From Paracoccus haematequi (GTDB lineage Bacteria; Pseudomonadota; Alphaproteobacteria; Rhodobacterales; Rhodobacteraceae), in the NCBI RefSeq assembly GCF_900631945.1, contig NZ_UZWE01000067.1, positions 1 to 32,214 of the forward strand: 32,214 nt of DNA. The letters are read 5' to 3'. A program made the translations under genes and the position numbers. This document shows positions 8,801 through 18,033 of this stretch, piece by piece; position 1 is the first letter of the stretch; each line of letters begins with the position of its first letter. The notes under the pieces were generated by a model. It worked only from the letters and a program-made list of their open reading frames with translations, was not told the DNA's origin and ran no database searches.

Positions 8801-9136
8801 GTCGCCAACCTAGTCATCTGGACCAGGGTCTTCGAGGCGCATCGCCGCACCATTCTCGGCGCAGGGATGATCGCCGTCCGGGGCCGCATTCAGCGCGAGG
8901 GCGAGGTGGCGCATCTGGTCGCCCATCAGCTGACCGACCTGTCGCGCGAGCTAGCCGGCGTCGGCCGAGGCGGCACCGCCTTCCCCCTGCCCCACGGGCG
9001 TGGCGACGAGTTCCGTCATGGCAGCCCAGCCCCGGATCCGCGCGGGATCGTGCCTGAAGGTCCGCGGCCCCGTGACATGTATGTCCGCGACCTGCATCTG
9101 GACAGCATCAAGGTGAAGGGGCGGGATTTTCGGTGA
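5852..9136 (+). CDS. dnaE2: Error-prone DNA polymerase III alpha subunit DnaE2
   Basis: The 1094-residue product is a C-family polymerase of the DnaE2 type, which performs mutagenic lesion bypass and is not the replicative enzyme. The N-terminal PHP domain begins with the DnaE2-typical [15 protein letters not shown]. The polymerase core contains the acidic motif PDIDVDF at about 374-380 and Asp526 in [10 protein letters not shown], the expected catalytic carboxylates. Helix-hairpin-helix and OB-fold ([10 protein letters not shown]) regions follow near the C terminus, and the protein ends in [10 protein letters not shown], a conserved DnaE2-like tail. The length is normal for DnaE2. It is the last gene of the imuA-imuB-dnaE2 cassette. 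Confidence 0.95.
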   Translation: MTGPRYAELQVTSQFSFLRGASSAEELFATAALMGIEALAVTDRNSLAGIVRAWEAAKATGVRLVVGCRLDLACGTALLVYPTDRAAYARLCRLLTRGKSRAGKGKCRLEWSDLADYAEGLIAVLVPDLADDTCALRLRRLRDLFGDRAYLALTLRRRPNDQLRLHELSNLAAQQGVPTVVTNDVLYHDPARRILQDVVTAIRHNVTVEALGFRRERHADRYLKPPEEMHRLFARYPEALARTVEIMDRCRFSLDELCYQYPEERDDPSLTSQQTLARLTWEGAADRYPEGLPPEVTASLTHELALIEKLEYAPYFLTVHSIVRFARSRDILCQGRGSAANSAVCYVLGITAIDPGRNDLLFERFVSEERREPPDIDVDFEHERREEVIQWVYETYGRDRAALTATVIRYRSKGALRDVGKAMGLPEDLIQAISGQIWAWSDEGVSDEQIRALNLNPEDRRLRLTLDLSRQLQGAPRHLSQHPGGFVLTQDRLDDLVPIEPAAMEDRQIIEWDKDDIDALRFMKVDVLALGMLTCMAKGLALIAEHKSIVHDLASIPAEDPRTYAMIRKADTIGTFQIESRAQMAMLPRLKPRTYYDLVVQVAIVRPGPIQGDMVHPYLRRREGKEPVEYPRPELEKVLGKTLGVPLFQEQAMRVAIECAGFTPGEADLLRKSMATFKFTGGVSAFKDKLVSGMVGRGYEAEFAERTFRQLEGFGSYGFPESHAASFALVAYASAWLKCWHPDAFCAALLNSQPMGFYAPAQIVRDARDHGVEIRPVCINASRWDCTLEPTGRPEDEEGRFAVRLGLRMVKGLANAHGAAIVTARADQPFASVEDLWRRVRAPLAALTRIAEADGFRPSLGFSRRDSLWAIKGLAPEELPLFAAASDRECESNPEAAEPAITLHPMTLGREVVEDYGHTGLSLRRHPVEFLRDRLKQRRIVTCADTMASRDRTWCSVAGLVLVRQRPGSAKGVMFITLEDESGVANLVIWTRVFEAHRRTILGAGMIAVRGRIQREGEVAHLVAHQLTDLSRELAGVGRGGTAFPLPHGRGDEFRHGSPAPDPRGIVPEGPRPRDMYVRDLHLDSIKVKGRDFR

Positions 9137-9494
9137 AGGGATGCCGCGCGCCGGGGAAAACGACCTGAAGCCGCTAAGGGCGGAAAGCTGCCTGATGGCA
9201 GCGCCGCATGGCGCTCGCAGCATCGGACTGAAGCAGCCGTTCGTTCATGGCGCAGCGACAAACGATGATAAGCGACTTGCAGGGCGGGAAGTGGACCAAC
9301 GGCGGTTCACATTCAGAACGCGTAAAAGCTGATCGCTATGCAGCCCTTTGTCAGGAGCGATAGCGATCTTGCGCTGATCATACTCCGGGGAGGCGCACAT
9401 AGCTTCTGGTTATATCGAATACGATATTTCGACTTTGTTCAATGCTGCAAACTCTGCTCTGATCACGAAGCAATTCACTGGAGATGGGGCGTTC
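9137..9494. other. Gene-free stretch with two dyads upstream of the opine dehydrogenase
   Basis: No convincing gene is seen in these 358 bp. A 9-bp perfect stem (GATCGCTAT at 9331-9339, ATAGCGATC at 9360-9368) with a 20-base loop could end or attenuate transcription from dnaE2, although no T-run follows. A second perfect dyad, ATATCG-AATA-CGATAT at 9412-9427, lies 68-83 bp before the next start codon and is a good candidate operator for the opine dehydrogenase gene. The stretch looks less GC-rich than the mutasome genes before it. Confidence 0.5.
9412..9427. promoter_or_regulatory. Candidate operator dyad before the opine dehydrogenase gene
   Basis: Six-base arms ATATCG and CGATAT are exact reverse complements around AATA. 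Position and symmetry fit a repressor or activator site for the downstream dehydrogenase gene. It does not resemble the LysR-type motif found elsewhere in the cluster, so the regulator would be different. Confidence 0.4.
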
Positions 9495-10571
9495 ATGCAG
9501 GTATCAATCATTGGCGCCGGTGGCATCGCCTATAGCTATGCAGCCTTCCTAGCCGATCGGGGCCACAACCCGATGCTCTGGTCGCCTAGCGGAAAGCGAG
9601 GAACCGAACTGGCTGAAGGCGCACTGTTGAAAGCGAGCAACGCGCTGGAGGGGGTGTTTGACGTCGACGTATTGAGGTCCGCGCAGCAACTCGCTGATGG
9701 CGAGGCCCTCATCTTCGCGATCCCCGCTTTTGGCTACCGCGACGTGATGGATCGTATCGCGCCGGTCCTGCGCCCTGATCAGACTATCATTCTCAGCGCG
9801 CATCTGTCTTTCGCAGCCCTCTATCTGTCGAAGTTGCTGTCAGCGCGCGGCCTCGATTGCCCCATCGTGGCCTGGAATACTACTGCGTCCACGGGTCGGC
9901 AGACCAGCTCGACATCGGTTTCGATCTCGCTACTTCGGCCGAAGGTCGAAATGGCGGTCATTCCACACAGCGCTGGCGAGGAAGCGCTGTCGCTGTGCCG
10001 CAACCTGTTCGGGGACCGGTTCTCGCTTGTCGAAGACATGATTGGCGTCGATTTGGGCAATCTCAATCCGTCGGTGCATTACGGAATCGCAATGTTCAAT
10101 CTAACGCGGATGGAACTGGGGGAAGAATGGGCACAGCAGCCATATATAACTCCTGCCGTTGCGCGTTTTCTAGAGGATCTGGACCGCGAGCGACTGAGGG
10201 TCGCCGAAGCCTTCGGCGTTCAAGCGCGCAGCATCCACCAAGCCTATGCCGTGCCCGGCAAGATCGAGATCGGGCCATTGGCCGAGATGCTGCGCCAGAT
10301 CGTCGCCACGCGCAAGGGGGTGAACGGGCCGACCTCGCTGGACACGCGCTATGTGACCGAAGACGTGCCCTATGGCTTGCTGACGACGGTTCGGCTGGCC
10401 GAACTGGCGCAAGTCGATGTGCCGTTGCACCGGGCGGGAATCACGATCTTCTCGTCTCTCTACGGACGGGATTTCGCGGCAGAGAACCAGATCCTGCCCG
10501 AGATTGCAGAGGCTTTCGTGTCGATCGAGACCCTGCGGAAGGCCGTCAGTCAGGGATGGACCGCCATCTGA
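9495..10571 (+). CDS. NAD(P)-dependent opine (octopine/nopaline-type) dehydrogenase
   Basis: Family members interconvert an amino acid plus a 2-oxo acid and the N-(carboxyalkyl) amino acid (opine) using NAD(P)H. Translation from the ATG at 9495 gives 358 residues beginning with a Rossmann strand and GAGGIA nucleotide motif (Gly7, Gly9, Ala12). The C-terminal helical domain has NLNPSVH with His195 and RYVTEDVPYGL with Asp290, matching the His/Asp pair proposed as catalytic in opine dehydrogenases. A frame open from 9435 adds 20 unlikely residues, so I chose the start that places the Rossmann strand at the N terminus; it has a GGAG about 11 bases upstream. The gene converges on the prpD-like gene with a 22-bp overlap of 3' ends. 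The exact substrate is not evident. Related folds include ketopantoate reductase and metallophore dehydrogenases, which are less similar in motif. Confidence 0.82.
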   Translation: MQVSIIGAGGIAYSYAAFLADRGHNPMLWSPSGKRGTELAEGALLKASNALEGVFDVDVLRSAQQLADGEALIFAIPAFGYRDVMDRIAPVLRPDQTIILSAHLSFAALYLSKLLSARGLDCPIVAWNTTASTGRQTSSTSVSISLLRPKVEMAVIPHSAGEEALSLCRNLFGDRFSLVEDMIGVDLGNLNPSVHYGIAMFNLTRMELGEEWAQQPYITPAVARFLEDLDRERLRVAEAFGVQARSIHQAYAVPGKIEIGPLAEMLRQIVATRKGVNGPTSLDTRYVTEDVPYGLLTTVRLAELAQVDVPLHRAGITIFSSLYGRDFAAENQILPEIAEAFVSIETLRKAVSQGWTAI

Positions 10572-11899
10572 TCCAGATTGCAGCCGACGAGATCGCTCAA
10601 TCCTGTCAACCTGTTTGCGGACAGGTTGACGGCCAGATCGTCCAAGGCCTTGCCAAGCAGCGGCGCACCGAGAGACTCGGAGACCACCTTGGCCTTTTTC
10701 CGAAGGTCGCACCAGGTCAGCGGATCGCTGGCCTCGCCGCGCGGCGCCGTTATCGGCGATACGACATCCCGCCCTCGGCTTCTGACCGTGACACGCGCCA
10801 GCGTCTCCTGTGGGAAGCGGGCGTCAAATGACGGATTCAGAACCAGAGACACGCGCTGCGCGAGCGTTTCGACAGCATGATCGTTCAGCACATCCTGTCG
10901 CAGATGCATCAGCCCATCCTGCCCTCTCACCATGGCGAGGGAAAGGCAATAAGGGATGCTGTATTGCACATCCGTCAGGTTGCTTGGCCGCGCAAGGTTC
11001 GAAATCCTTAGCGCGCCACTCGTCGTCTCGACCGTGATCGCGTCGGCGTCGGCCAGATCGTGATCGGCGATCAGTCCCAGCAGGGCATCGAGCGGCGCAT
11101 GGACGTGACGGCAGCAGGCGTAAAGCTTGTGATAGACATGGTTGATATGCGCATCGCCCCCGAACCGGATCGGATCGGGCAGATCGTAATGGCGGACGCT
11201 TTCCAGAATGTTTCTGGGGCCGGTATGGCCGGCTTCGGCCAGCCGCAAGGCGGTCAGTCCGGTCACGACCGACCATGGAATACCCTCCTTGACATCGCTG
11301 CCCTCGGGGCTGGGATCGCGTGGCGGCGGCGCACTTGCAAAAAGCTGGTTCGGCGCGGTCTCTCCGGCGATCGCCAGCGCATGTTCCAGAACGGCTGCGG
11401 ACGTGCCGCACAACGCCCCCGCCGCCGCGACGGCGGCATAGGCGCCCCATGTCCCGGTATTCCCGTAGCTTCGCCTTGCGGCGGCGATGGTGATACCGAC
11501 TTCGTATCCGATCACGATGGCGGTCAACATCTGTTCCCAAGACGCCTTTTGCGCCTGCCCGATCGGGATCACGGTCGGGATGACCACCGCACCCGGATGG
11601 CCGCGCGCCAACCTGTGGCCATCGTCCAGATCCTGCGCCGATGCGGCCGCACTGTTCGCCCATGCCGCGCCCAGTGGTGAACTGGCAACGCCCGAGAACC
11701 AGACCGGCACCTCTCCCTGTCCCATCAGCCCGACCGCGCGGCGGACGGCCAGCGGGCCGCGATCCTCGTGTCCCGCCGCGGCGGCCACGATCAGGTCGAA
11801 GAGGCAGCGCAGAGCGGCATCACGGGTCTGTCCGCTGATGACGCTGCCCCGCGTCTCGACGATATAGGATGCGATGGAGGCCAGCGCCGATCGTCTCAA
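10550..11899 (-). CDS. MmgE/PrpD family protein (dehydratase or epimerase)
   Basis: This 449-residue protein belongs to the MmgE/PrpD family, which includes 2-methylcitrate dehydratase, cis-aconitate decarboxylase and iminodisuccinate epimerase. Family motifs are visible: LDDGH...GHPGAVVIPT (Asp92, Asp93, His95, His101), KEGIPWSVVTGLTALRLAEAG and the HKLYACCRHVHAPLDA block. Translation starts at a TTG at 11899, immediately after the TAG of the upstream ATPase gene, with GGAG in the last codons of that gene as binding site. It is the last gene of the eight-gene operon. In this setting, next to opine-type oxidases, an epimerase or lyase acting on an N-linked dicarboxylate is more likely than a role in propionate metabolism; this is inference. 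Confidence 0.85.
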   Translation of the reverse strand: MRRSALASIASYIVETRGSVISGQTRDAALRCLFDLIVAAAAGHEDRGPLAVRRAVGLMGQGEVPVWFSGVASSPLGAAWANSAAASAQDLDDGHRLARGHPGAVVIPTVIPIGQAQKASWEQMLTAIVIGYEVGITIAAARRSYGNTGTWGAYAAVAAAGALCGTSAAVLEHALAIAGETAPNQLFASAPPPRDPSPEGSDVKEGIPWSVVTGLTALRLAEAGHTGPRNILESVRHYDLPDPIRFGGDAHINHVYHKLYACCRHVHAPLDALLGLIADHDLADADAITVETTSGALRISNLARPSNLTDVQYSIPYCLSLAMVRGQDGLMHLRQDVLNDHAVETLAQRVSLVLNPSFDARFPQETLARVTVRSRGRDVVSPITAPRGEASDPLTWCDLRKKAKVVSESLGAPLLGKALDDLAVNLSANRLTGLSDLVGCNLDQMAVHP

Positions 11900-13735
11900 C
11901 TAATGCTCCATGACCAGATGATCGGTCCCGGCCTGACGATATCGTCGCTGCGGGGGCACGTAATCCGCAGCCCTGACCGGACTCGGGACTTCATCGTTGG
12001 ACAGCGGTTCGCGAATTCTGCGGCGCAAGGGGTCGGGGACCGGCACCGCCGACAGCAGCTTGCGCGTATACGGGTGCTGCGGATTGCCGAAGACCTGTGC
12101 GCGCGGCCCTATCTCGACAATCTCGCCCAGATACATCACCGCCACCCGGTGACTGATCCTTTCTACGACCGCCATGTCGTGACTGATGAAAAGATAGGCC
12201 AGACCCAATCTCGCTTGCAGATCCAGCATCAGATTCACGATCTGCGCCTTGATCGACACGTCCAGCGCCGAGACGGATTCATCCGCCACGATCAGACGCG
12301 GTTCCATCCCCAAGGCGCGGGCGATGCAGATGCGCTGGCGCTGACCACCCGAGAATTCATGGGGATAGCGCCCCGCCACCGATGCCGGCAGGCCGACTTG
12401 CTCGAGCAATGCGGCAACCCGATTCCGCGCGGTTTGCCGATCCGCCAGACCATGCACAAGCAGCGGTTCGGCAATCGCGGCGCCGATCGTCTGGCGTGGA
12501 TCCAAGCTGGCAAAAGGATCCTGGAAGATCATCTGCATCCGGCACCGCTCGGCCTGCAATTGGGCCTTGGTCAGCGACGACAGCGACTGCCCGGCGATCA
12601 AGACATCGCCCGAACTGGGTTTTTCAAGATGTAGAATGGACCGCCCGGTCGTCGATTTTCCACAGCCGCTTTCACCGACCAAAGCCAGTGTCTCGCCTGC
12701 GCGCAGATCGAACGAGACATTCTCGACCGCATGGACGCGCCCACGAATACCTCGAAAGATGCCACCTCTGATGTCAAATCTTGTGGTCAGGTTCTGGACC
12801 TGCAACAGCGGTTCTTCGTCGCGTCGCACGGTTTCGATCTCGGGTATCGGCGGCGTGATCGCCTTGCCGCTTTCGTCCATTTCGGGAAACGGCGTCGGGC
12901 GATCCGACCCGCCCATCGCGCCCAGTCTTGGCACCGCGAACAGCAGCGTGCGGGTATAGGGATGCTGCGGTCTGGCGAAGATATCGCGGCAATCGCCGGT
13001 TTCGACCACGTCGCCGCGCCGCATCACCAATGCGCGGTCGGCGATTTCGGCGACCACGCCCATGTCATGCGTGATGAACAGGACGCCCATCTTCTCCTCG
13101 TCCTGCAGTTCCTTGATGAGTTGCAGGATCTGGGCTTGGATTGTCACATCCAGCGCCGTCGTCGGTTCGTCCGCAATCAGAAGCTTGGGCCGGCAGGCAA
13201 GCGCGATGGCGATCATCACACGCTGGCGCATCCCGCCCGAGAACTGGTGCGGAAATTCGTCCATCCGTCGCTTGGCCGAGGGGATTCGAACCCGGTCCAA
13301 CAGGGCCAAGGCCTCCGCCCGCGCGGCGCGGCCACCCATGGACCGGTGGATTGAGAGCGATTCCGCGATCTGATCGCCCACCTTCATGGTCGGGTTGAGC
13401 GAGGTCATCGGTTCCTGGAAGATCATCGCGATCCTGTTGCCGCGAATATCGGCCATCGCGTTCTCGTCCAGTTTGGTCAGATCCCTGCCGTCGAACCGGA
13501 TATTGCCCTGCGCGATCCGGGCGCCCGGTGGCAGAAGCCGCAGGATCGACAAGGCCGTCACCGATTTTCCCGACCCGGATTCCCCGACGACGGCCAGCGT
13601 TTCATTCGCATGTATCTGCATCGATAGATCGTGGACGGCAGCCTGCCATCCATCGCCGCTGCGGAACTCGGTCCGCAGGTTCTGCACATCAAGGATCGGA
13701 GAGGTTTCAGTGTTCATCGCAGGTATCCCACTCAT
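11900..13735 (-). CDS. Fused double ATP-binding protein of a dipeptide/opine-type ABC importer
   Basis: This is a 611-residue tandem fusion of two DppD/DppF-like ATPases, as in GsiA. The first half has Walker A GESGSGKS (about 51-58), signature FSGGMRQR and Walker [13 protein letters not shown]. The second has [16 protein letters not shown] and [12 protein letters not shown]. Each half ends with an oligopeptide-ABC C-terminal region, seen as the RRGDVVETG and YLGEIVEIG blocks followed by HPYTR. It powers uptake through the two permeases encoded just upstream. I chose the ATG at 13735, which overlaps the permease stop by four bases; an ATG at 13717 is a close alternative. The open frame continues upstream to 13963 but only within the permease gene. 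Confidence 0.92.
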   Translation of the reverse strand: MSGIPAMNTETSPILDVQNLRTEFRSGDGWQAAVHDLSMQIHANETLAVVGESGSGKSVTALSILRLLPPGARIAQGNIRFDGRDLTKLDENAMADIRGNRIAMIFQEPMTSLNPTMKVGDQIAESLSIHRSMGGRAARAEALALLDRVRIPSAKRRMDEFPHQFSGGMRQRVMIAIALACRPKLLIADEPTTALDVTIQAQILQLIKELQDEEKMGVLFITHDMGVVAEIADRALVMRRGDVVETGDCRDIFARPQHPYTRTLLFAVPRLGAMGGSDRPTPFPEMDESGKAITPPIPEIETVRRDEEPLLQVQNLTTRFDIRGGIFRGIRGRVHAVENVSFDLRAGETLALVGESGCGKSTTGRSILHLEKPSSGDVLIAGQSLSSLTKAQLQAERCRMQMIFQDPFASLDPRQTIGAAIAEPLLVHGLADRQTARNRVAALLEQVGLPASVAGRYPHEFSGGQRQRICIARALGMEPRLIVADESVSALDVSIKAQIVNLMLDLQARLGLAYLFISHDMAVVERISHRVAVMYLGEIVEIGPRAQVFGNPQHPYTRKLLSAVPVPDPLRRRIREPLSNDEVPSPVRAADYVPPQRRYRQAGTDHLVMEH

Positions 13736-14595
13736 TCCGCGCGGGTTTTCGGATCGATCGCATCGCGCAAGGCGTCGCCGAGGATGTTGAGGGCCAAAAC
13801 CGTCAACAGGATCGCAAGACTGGGAAAGAGGACAAGCCACCAGGAATCCAGGATGTTCTCGAATCCCTCGCGGATCATGCTGCCCCAGGTCGGCGTGGGC
13901 GGCGGCACGCCAAGCCCGATGAAGCTGAGCGAAGCCTCGGTCCGGATGGCGCTGGCCATCCACATCGATCCCATCACGACGACTTCGGAAACCATGTTGG
14001 GGAAAATGTGAAGACCCATGAGCCGTGGATTGGAATATCCCATCGCCCGGCCCGCTTCGATGAAGTCACGCTGCTTCAGGGCGATTGTCGGCGCGCGGGC
14101 GACCCGTGCGAAGGGCGCAATCTCGGTGATGGCGATGGCGATCACGAGGTTCTCGAAACTGGCGCCCAGCATCGCGGCGATCATCAGACCCAGAAGAAGG
14201 GTCGGAAAGGACAGCATGACATCGAGGAAGCTCATCACCACACGGTCGAAGACGCCACCGATAAAGCCCGACAGAATGCCGATGGCCGATCCTACCACCA
14301 TCGCGATCAGGATCGCGACGAAGCCCACGACCAGCGACACCCGTGCGCCATAGATCAACCGCGACAGCACATCCCGCCCATAGGTGTCGGTGCCCAGCCA
14401 GAATTCGGCGGAAGGCGGTTGCAGACGGTTGACGATATGCTGTTCCAGCGGATCGTAGGGGGCCAGAAGCGGGGCGAACACTGCCGCGCAGACGATCACG
14501 GCCAACAGGGCCAGCCCGACCCAGGACAGACGGTTGCGGCGAAACGCCAGCCACAGGGCGTTCTGGCGGACGGGAATATCGGATGTGATGGACAT
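13732..14595 (-). CDS. ABC transporter permease, DppC-like
   Basis: This 287-residue inner-membrane permease is of the oligopeptide/opine/nickel type. An N-terminal cytoplasmic stretch and first membrane segment ([20 protein letters not shown], about 28-47) are followed by [14 protein letters not shown], the hallmark of DppC/OppC proteins, and then about five more membrane segments. The EAxxxG-type coupling loop that contacts the ATPase reads [21 protein letters not shown]. Its start overlaps the stop of the DppB-like gene by one base (TGATG), and its stop overlaps the start of the ATPase gene by four. Confidence 0.93.
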   Translation of the reverse strand: MSITSDIPVRQNALWLAFRRNRLSWVGLALLAVIVCAAVFAPLLAPYDPLEQHIVNRLQPPSAEFWLGTDTYGRDVLSRLIYGARVSLVVGFVAILIAMVVGSAIGILSGFIGGVFDRVVMSFLDVMLSFPTLLLGLMIAAMLGASFENLVIAIAITEIAPFARVARAPTIALKQRDFIEAGRAMGYSNPRLMGLHIFPNMVSEVVVMGSMWMASAIRTEASLSFIGLGVPPPTPTWGSMIREGFENILDSWWLVLFPSLAILLTVLALNILGDALRDAIDPKTRAE

Positions 14596-15533
14596 CAGTT
14601 GTATTTCACCCTCGGGTCGACCAGCCCGTAGGCAATGTCAGTCAGCATGTTCACAAGGATCACGAAGGTCGCGAAGACGACCATCAGACCCTGCAGCAAG
14701 GTGTAATCGCGGGCATTCAGCGCCCCCAGGATCAATCGGCCTAGCCCCGGCCGCGAAAAGACGATCTCGGTCAGGACAGAGTTTCCGATCAGCGTTCCGA
14801 AATAGAGGCCGACGACGGTCACCACCGGGATCAGCGCGTTGCGCAGCGCATGGCGCCGGATCAGCGGGCCGGGGCGCACGCCCTTGGCGCGGGCCGTGCG
14901 GATGTAATCCTCGTTCAGCACGCCCAGCATGGAAGATCGCGTGACCCGCGTGATATAGGCCGTCATGATAAGGCCCAGGTTCAAGGCGGGCAGCGCGAGG
15001 TTGCGAATGTGATCCCCTGCCCCGCTGCCACCGCTGCTGATGACGGGGAACCAGCGCAGATGGACGGCAAAGGCCAGAAGCAGCAGGATGCCCGAGACGA
15101 AAGCCGGGAAGGATAGCCCGACAAGCGACAGAACCCTGCTGAAATAGTCCGGCCACAGGTTCCGATGCAGAGCGGCATAGGTTCCCAAGGGGATGCCGAA
15201 CAGCGCGCCGATCACAAGTGCCGCTGCCGTCAGCTCCAGGGTATAGGGCAGGACGATCGCCACTTCTTGCAGGACGCTGCGCCCCGTCGATAGCGAGTGT
15301 CCGAAATCGCCGGTGATCGCCTTGGCCAGGAAATCGACATATTGGATGTGGATCGGTTGATCCAGTCCAAGCTGCGCCCGCATCGCGGCCAGGGATTCGG
15401 CGCTGGCCTGATCGCCCAGGATCGCGATGGCGGCGTCCCCCGGCACCAGCCGGACCAGCACGAAGACGACGGTCAGCATCAGCAGCAAGGTCGGAATCGC
15501 CAGCAGGGCGCGTCGGATCACGTATTGGGTCAT
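14595..15533 (-). CDS. ABC transporter permease, DppB-like
   Basis: This 312-residue permease is the partner of the DppC-like subunit. It starts MTQYVIRRALLAIPTLLLML, the typical DppB N terminus with its first membrane segment, and has five further hydrophobic segments. The cytoplasmic coupling loop reads DYIRTARAKGVRPGPLIRRH, and the C terminus LTDIAYGLVDPRVKY is the usual DppB ending. The start at 15533 overlaps the stop of the upstream oxidase by four bases. Upstream residues in the same open frame are an artefact of that gene. Confidence 0.94.
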   Translation of the reverse strand: MTQYVIRRALLAIPTLLLMLTVVFVLVRLVPGDAAIAILGDQASAESLAAMRAQLGLDQPIHIQYVDFLAKAITGDFGHSLSTGRSVLQEVAIVLPYTLELTAAALVIGALFGIPLGTYAALHRNLWPDYFSRVLSLVGLSFPAFVSGILLLLAFAVHLRWFPVISSGGSGAGDHIRNLALPALNLGLIMTAYITRVTRSSMLGVLNEDYIRTARAKGVRPGPLIRRHALRNALIPVVTVVGLYFGTLIGNSVLTEIVFSRPGLGRLILGALNARDYTLLQGLMVVFATFVILVNMLTDIAYGLVDPRVKYN

Positions 15534-16651
15534 GCCACGGCTCCTTTGATTGTCAGTCGATCTGCATCGAATGGACGCAGAACCTCGGGCACGACACCTG
15601 TCGTCACCATCTCGGCCATCGCCGCCCCTGCGGCCGGCACGAGCTGGAAACCGTGACCCGAGAATCCGAAGATATGAAAAAGACCTTCGGTCTTGCCCGG
15701 ACAGATGACGGGCAGAAGATCCTGCGTCTTGCCCTCGATCCCCGACCAACAGCGGGTGATCCGGGCTCCGGCGACCGAAGGCATCAATTCTTCTGCGGCC
15801 GCGGCTCCTCTGGCCAAGGCGTGGAAATCCATGGCGGTGCGCCCGCTATCCAGATCATATCGCCCCTGTATTCCCCCGCCCAGAACAAGGGTGCCCTGCG
15901 AGGATTGCTTGAATGACAGCGACCGGCCGATGATGCTGACGACCGGGCGGATCGTCTGGGTCAGCCGTTCCGTCACCATCATCATCGAGGCCTTGGCCAA
16001 CAGGGGGATCGTCTCGCCCGCCATCGCAGCAACGCGGGAACCCCAGGCGCCTGCGGCATTGACGGCCTTTGACGCAACGAACGTGCCGGCTTGCGTCCGG
16101 ACCGTCCAACCGCCGCCCGTGCGATTCAGTCCCTGGACCGGCGCCCCTTCCACGATGGTCACGCCGGCACGCCGGGCCGCTGCGCGGAATGCGACCAGAG
16201 TGCGATGAGGATCCGCCGCACCGTCATCCGCTGCATAGGCGGCACCGATGAATTTGGGATTGATGCCCGGAACCAGTCGGCGCAACTGATCCTGGCCGAT
16301 GAGCGCCTCATTGGAATATCCGTTATCTCTCAGGCGCGAAATGCGCTGCCTCTCGGCACCCATCTGGTCATCGGTTTCAGCAACCCTGAGCTGGCCATGG
16401 GCATGAAACCCGCAGTCGTCGTCCACCAAGTCGGCGATCCGGTGCCACATGTCCATCGCGATTGTCGAAAGCGGCATTTCAAGCGGGTTTCGCCCCAGGG
16501 TGCGCACACCGGCCGCGGATGCGCCAGAGGCGTGGCGTCCAACGAACTCGCCTTCCAGAACGGTGACATCGGCCCCGCCTCTGGCAAGATGCAAGGCTGC
16601 GGACAGACCGTGCAGGCCGCCGCCGATGACGATGACGTCAGGGCTGCTCAT
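15530..16651 (-). CDS. FAD-dependent oxidoreductase, DAO family (second beta-type subunit)
   Basis: This 373-residue member of the D-amino-acid oxidase/glycine oxidase family begins with the FAD-binding motif VIVIGGGLHGLSAAL (Gly10, Gly12, Gly15) and ends with the family GLFHIFGFSGHGFQLVPAAG block near the C terminus. Such enzymes oxidize a secondary or primary amine next to a carboxylate, cleaving the C-N bond after hydrolysis. It is distinct in sequence from the other DAO protein encoded at 18307-19446, yet sits in the same operon, overlapping the alpha subunit gene and the permease gene by four bases each. It could be a second catalytic beta subunit using the same alpha/gamma partners, or an independent oxidase for the released amino acid. 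Confidence 0.85.
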   Translation of the reverse strand: MSSPDVIVIGGGLHGLSAALHLARGGADVTVLEGEFVGRHASGASAAGVRTLGRNPLEMPLSTIAMDMWHRIADLVDDDCGFHAHGQLRVAETDDQMGAERQRISRLRDNGYSNEALIGQDQLRRLVPGINPKFIGAAYAADDGAADPHRTLVAFRAAARRAGVTIVEGAPVQGLNRTGGGWTVRTQAGTFVASKAVNAAGAWGSRVAAMAGETIPLLAKASMMMVTERLTQTIRPVVSIIGRSLSFKQSSQGTLVLGGGIQGRYDLDSGRTAMDFHALARGAAAAEELMPSVAGARITRCWSGIEGKTQDLLPVICPGKTEGLFHIFGFSGHGFQLVPAAGAAMAEMVTTGVVPEVLRPFDADRLTIKGAVA

Positions 16652-18033
16652 GGTGCCTCGCGCCCCTCTTCAAGGGCAGCGAGTTCTCCCAGCGTCACAG
16701 GCTTCAACGGCGGACGGATTCGGAAGAAGCCGGTTTCCGCGCGGCTTTGATTGTATTCCTCGGACAGGATCCGGTTCACGCTGTAGCCGCATTGGCGACC
16801 TTGGCATGGACCCATTCCGCATCGGGTATAGGCCTTGACCTGGTTCGGGCCGCCGCGGTGCAGCTTGGCGGCGGCGCGAATTTCACCGGCCGTCAGTTCC
16901 TCGCACCGGCAAATGACTGTCTCATCAGGGATATCCGCATCGGGCGGCGGGTAAAGCGCGTCGATCACCGGGCGTGATGCCATCTTTTGCGCCAAGGTCG
17001 CGCGTGTCTCGCGAAGCCGCTGATCCAGCGATCCCACGCCCAGGCGCTGCGCAATGCCCAAGGCGGCAATCCGCCCTCGCGCCTCGGCGGCAAGCGCCCC
17101 GACGATACCGGCACCGTCCCCGGCCAGATAGAGGCCATCCACGCTGGTCATGCCCATGTCATCGGTTCGCGGGATGAAGCAGCCTTGGCCCTCGGACCAG
17201 TCATGATCGCAATTCATCGCCAGCGTGGCATGGATCGACGGCACGACTCCTTCGTGCAGAAGCAGCAGCGATGCCGGCTTCCTGTGGGATTTTCCGTCGG
17301 ACGTGGTATAGGATACGGTTTCGACCCGATCCTGCCCGATCGCCCGAAGATCGCGGACCCCGCGCAACCACGGGAAGCCTGCCGCCCGCAATTGCCGCAT
17401 CCACTTCAACCCCTTGATGAGGTCGCCTCGCCCGCGAAAGGCAGCCATCGCATGGGGGGCAACCCTGCCCACCTGCCCGCGTGGCGTCGTGTCCAGATAA
17501 CCTGCAATCTTGCCGCCCAAGGCCAGCAACTGCCGCATGTAAAGCAGCGGCAGCGGCCCGGAACCGGCGATCCAGACAGGCTCATCCGGGATCTGGGCCG
17601 AGGTTTTCAGCAGGATCTGTGCGGCGCCGACCGTCATCACGCCGGGCAGCGTCCAACCGGGGATCGGAACCGGCCGTTCTTGCGCCCCGGTCGCCAGCAG
17701 GACGGCGCGATACCTGCGCGAGAAGGCGGCGTTGCCCTGCGACATGAAGACCTGAAAGCCCGGCTCTAGGTGCCACAGGCGTGTGCCGGGCATGTAATCG
17801 ACACCGGACGCGCGGAACCGCGCGATCCTGTCCGCGCCCTGCGCATAGTCCGGACCCAGAGCCTGCCGCACCGCGTCCGATCGCGCGCCTTCGCCGGCCC
17901 GCCAAATCTGACCTCCGGGCGTCGTCTGTTCGTCGATGACCAAGGGGGCCAGCCCCAGTTCGGCCATCTGCACTGCAGCCGCCATGCCTGCCGGTCCCGC
18001 GCCGACGATCAGGATGTCGTGTTGGGCCGTCAT
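16648..18033 (-). CDS. Opine oxidase alpha-type subunit (FAD/NAD(P) oxidoreductase with [2Fe-2S] motif)
   Basis: This 461-residue protein resembles OoxA/NoxA, HcnB and the alpha subunits of heteromeric proline or hydroxyproline dehydrogenases. The N terminus carries GAGPAGMAAAV (Gly11, Gly13, Gly16), a second nucleotide motif is IAGSGPLPLL (about 155-164), and VDGLYLAGDGAGIVGA (about 298-313) closes the FAD fold. A BFD-like iron-sulfur domain follows with Cys375, Cys377, Cys405 and Cys410 (CRCE ... CGMGPC). In this family the alpha subunit passes electrons between the catalytic beta subunit and an acceptor. Its start overlaps the small ferredoxin-like gene by four bases (ATGA). Confidence 0.9.
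   Translation of the reverse strand: MTAQHDILIVGAGPAGMAAAVQMAELGLAPLVIDEQTTPGGQIWRAGEGARSDAVRQALGPDYAQGADRIARFRASGVDYMPGTRLWHLEPGFQVFMSQGNAAFSRRYRAVLLATGAQERPVPIPGWTLPGVMTVGAAQILLKTSAQIPDEPVWIAGSGPLPLLYMRQLLALGGKIAGYLDTTPRGQVGRVAPHAMAAFRGRGDLIKGLKWMRQLRAAGFPWLRGVRDLRAIGQDRVETVSYTTSDGKSHRKPASLLLLHEGVVPSIHATLAMNCDHDWSEGQGCFIPRTDDMGMTSVDGLYLAGDGAGIVGALAAEARGRIAALGIAQRLGVGSLDQRLRETRATLAQKMASRPVIDALYPPPDADIPDETVICRCEELTAGEIRAAAKLHRGGPNQVKAYTRCGMGPCQGRQCGYSVNRILSEEYNQSRAETGFFRIRPPLKPVTLGELAALEEGREAP

Noticed and set aside
9435..9447. 13-base sequence TTGTTCAATGCTG also found near 25911
   Set aside because: A few exact 13-mer matches are expected by chance in 32 kb, and the flanks do not match.
13736..13963. 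N-terminal extension of the fused ATPase frame
   Set aside because: It lies entirely within the DppC-like permease gene; the ATPase starts at the four-base overlap.
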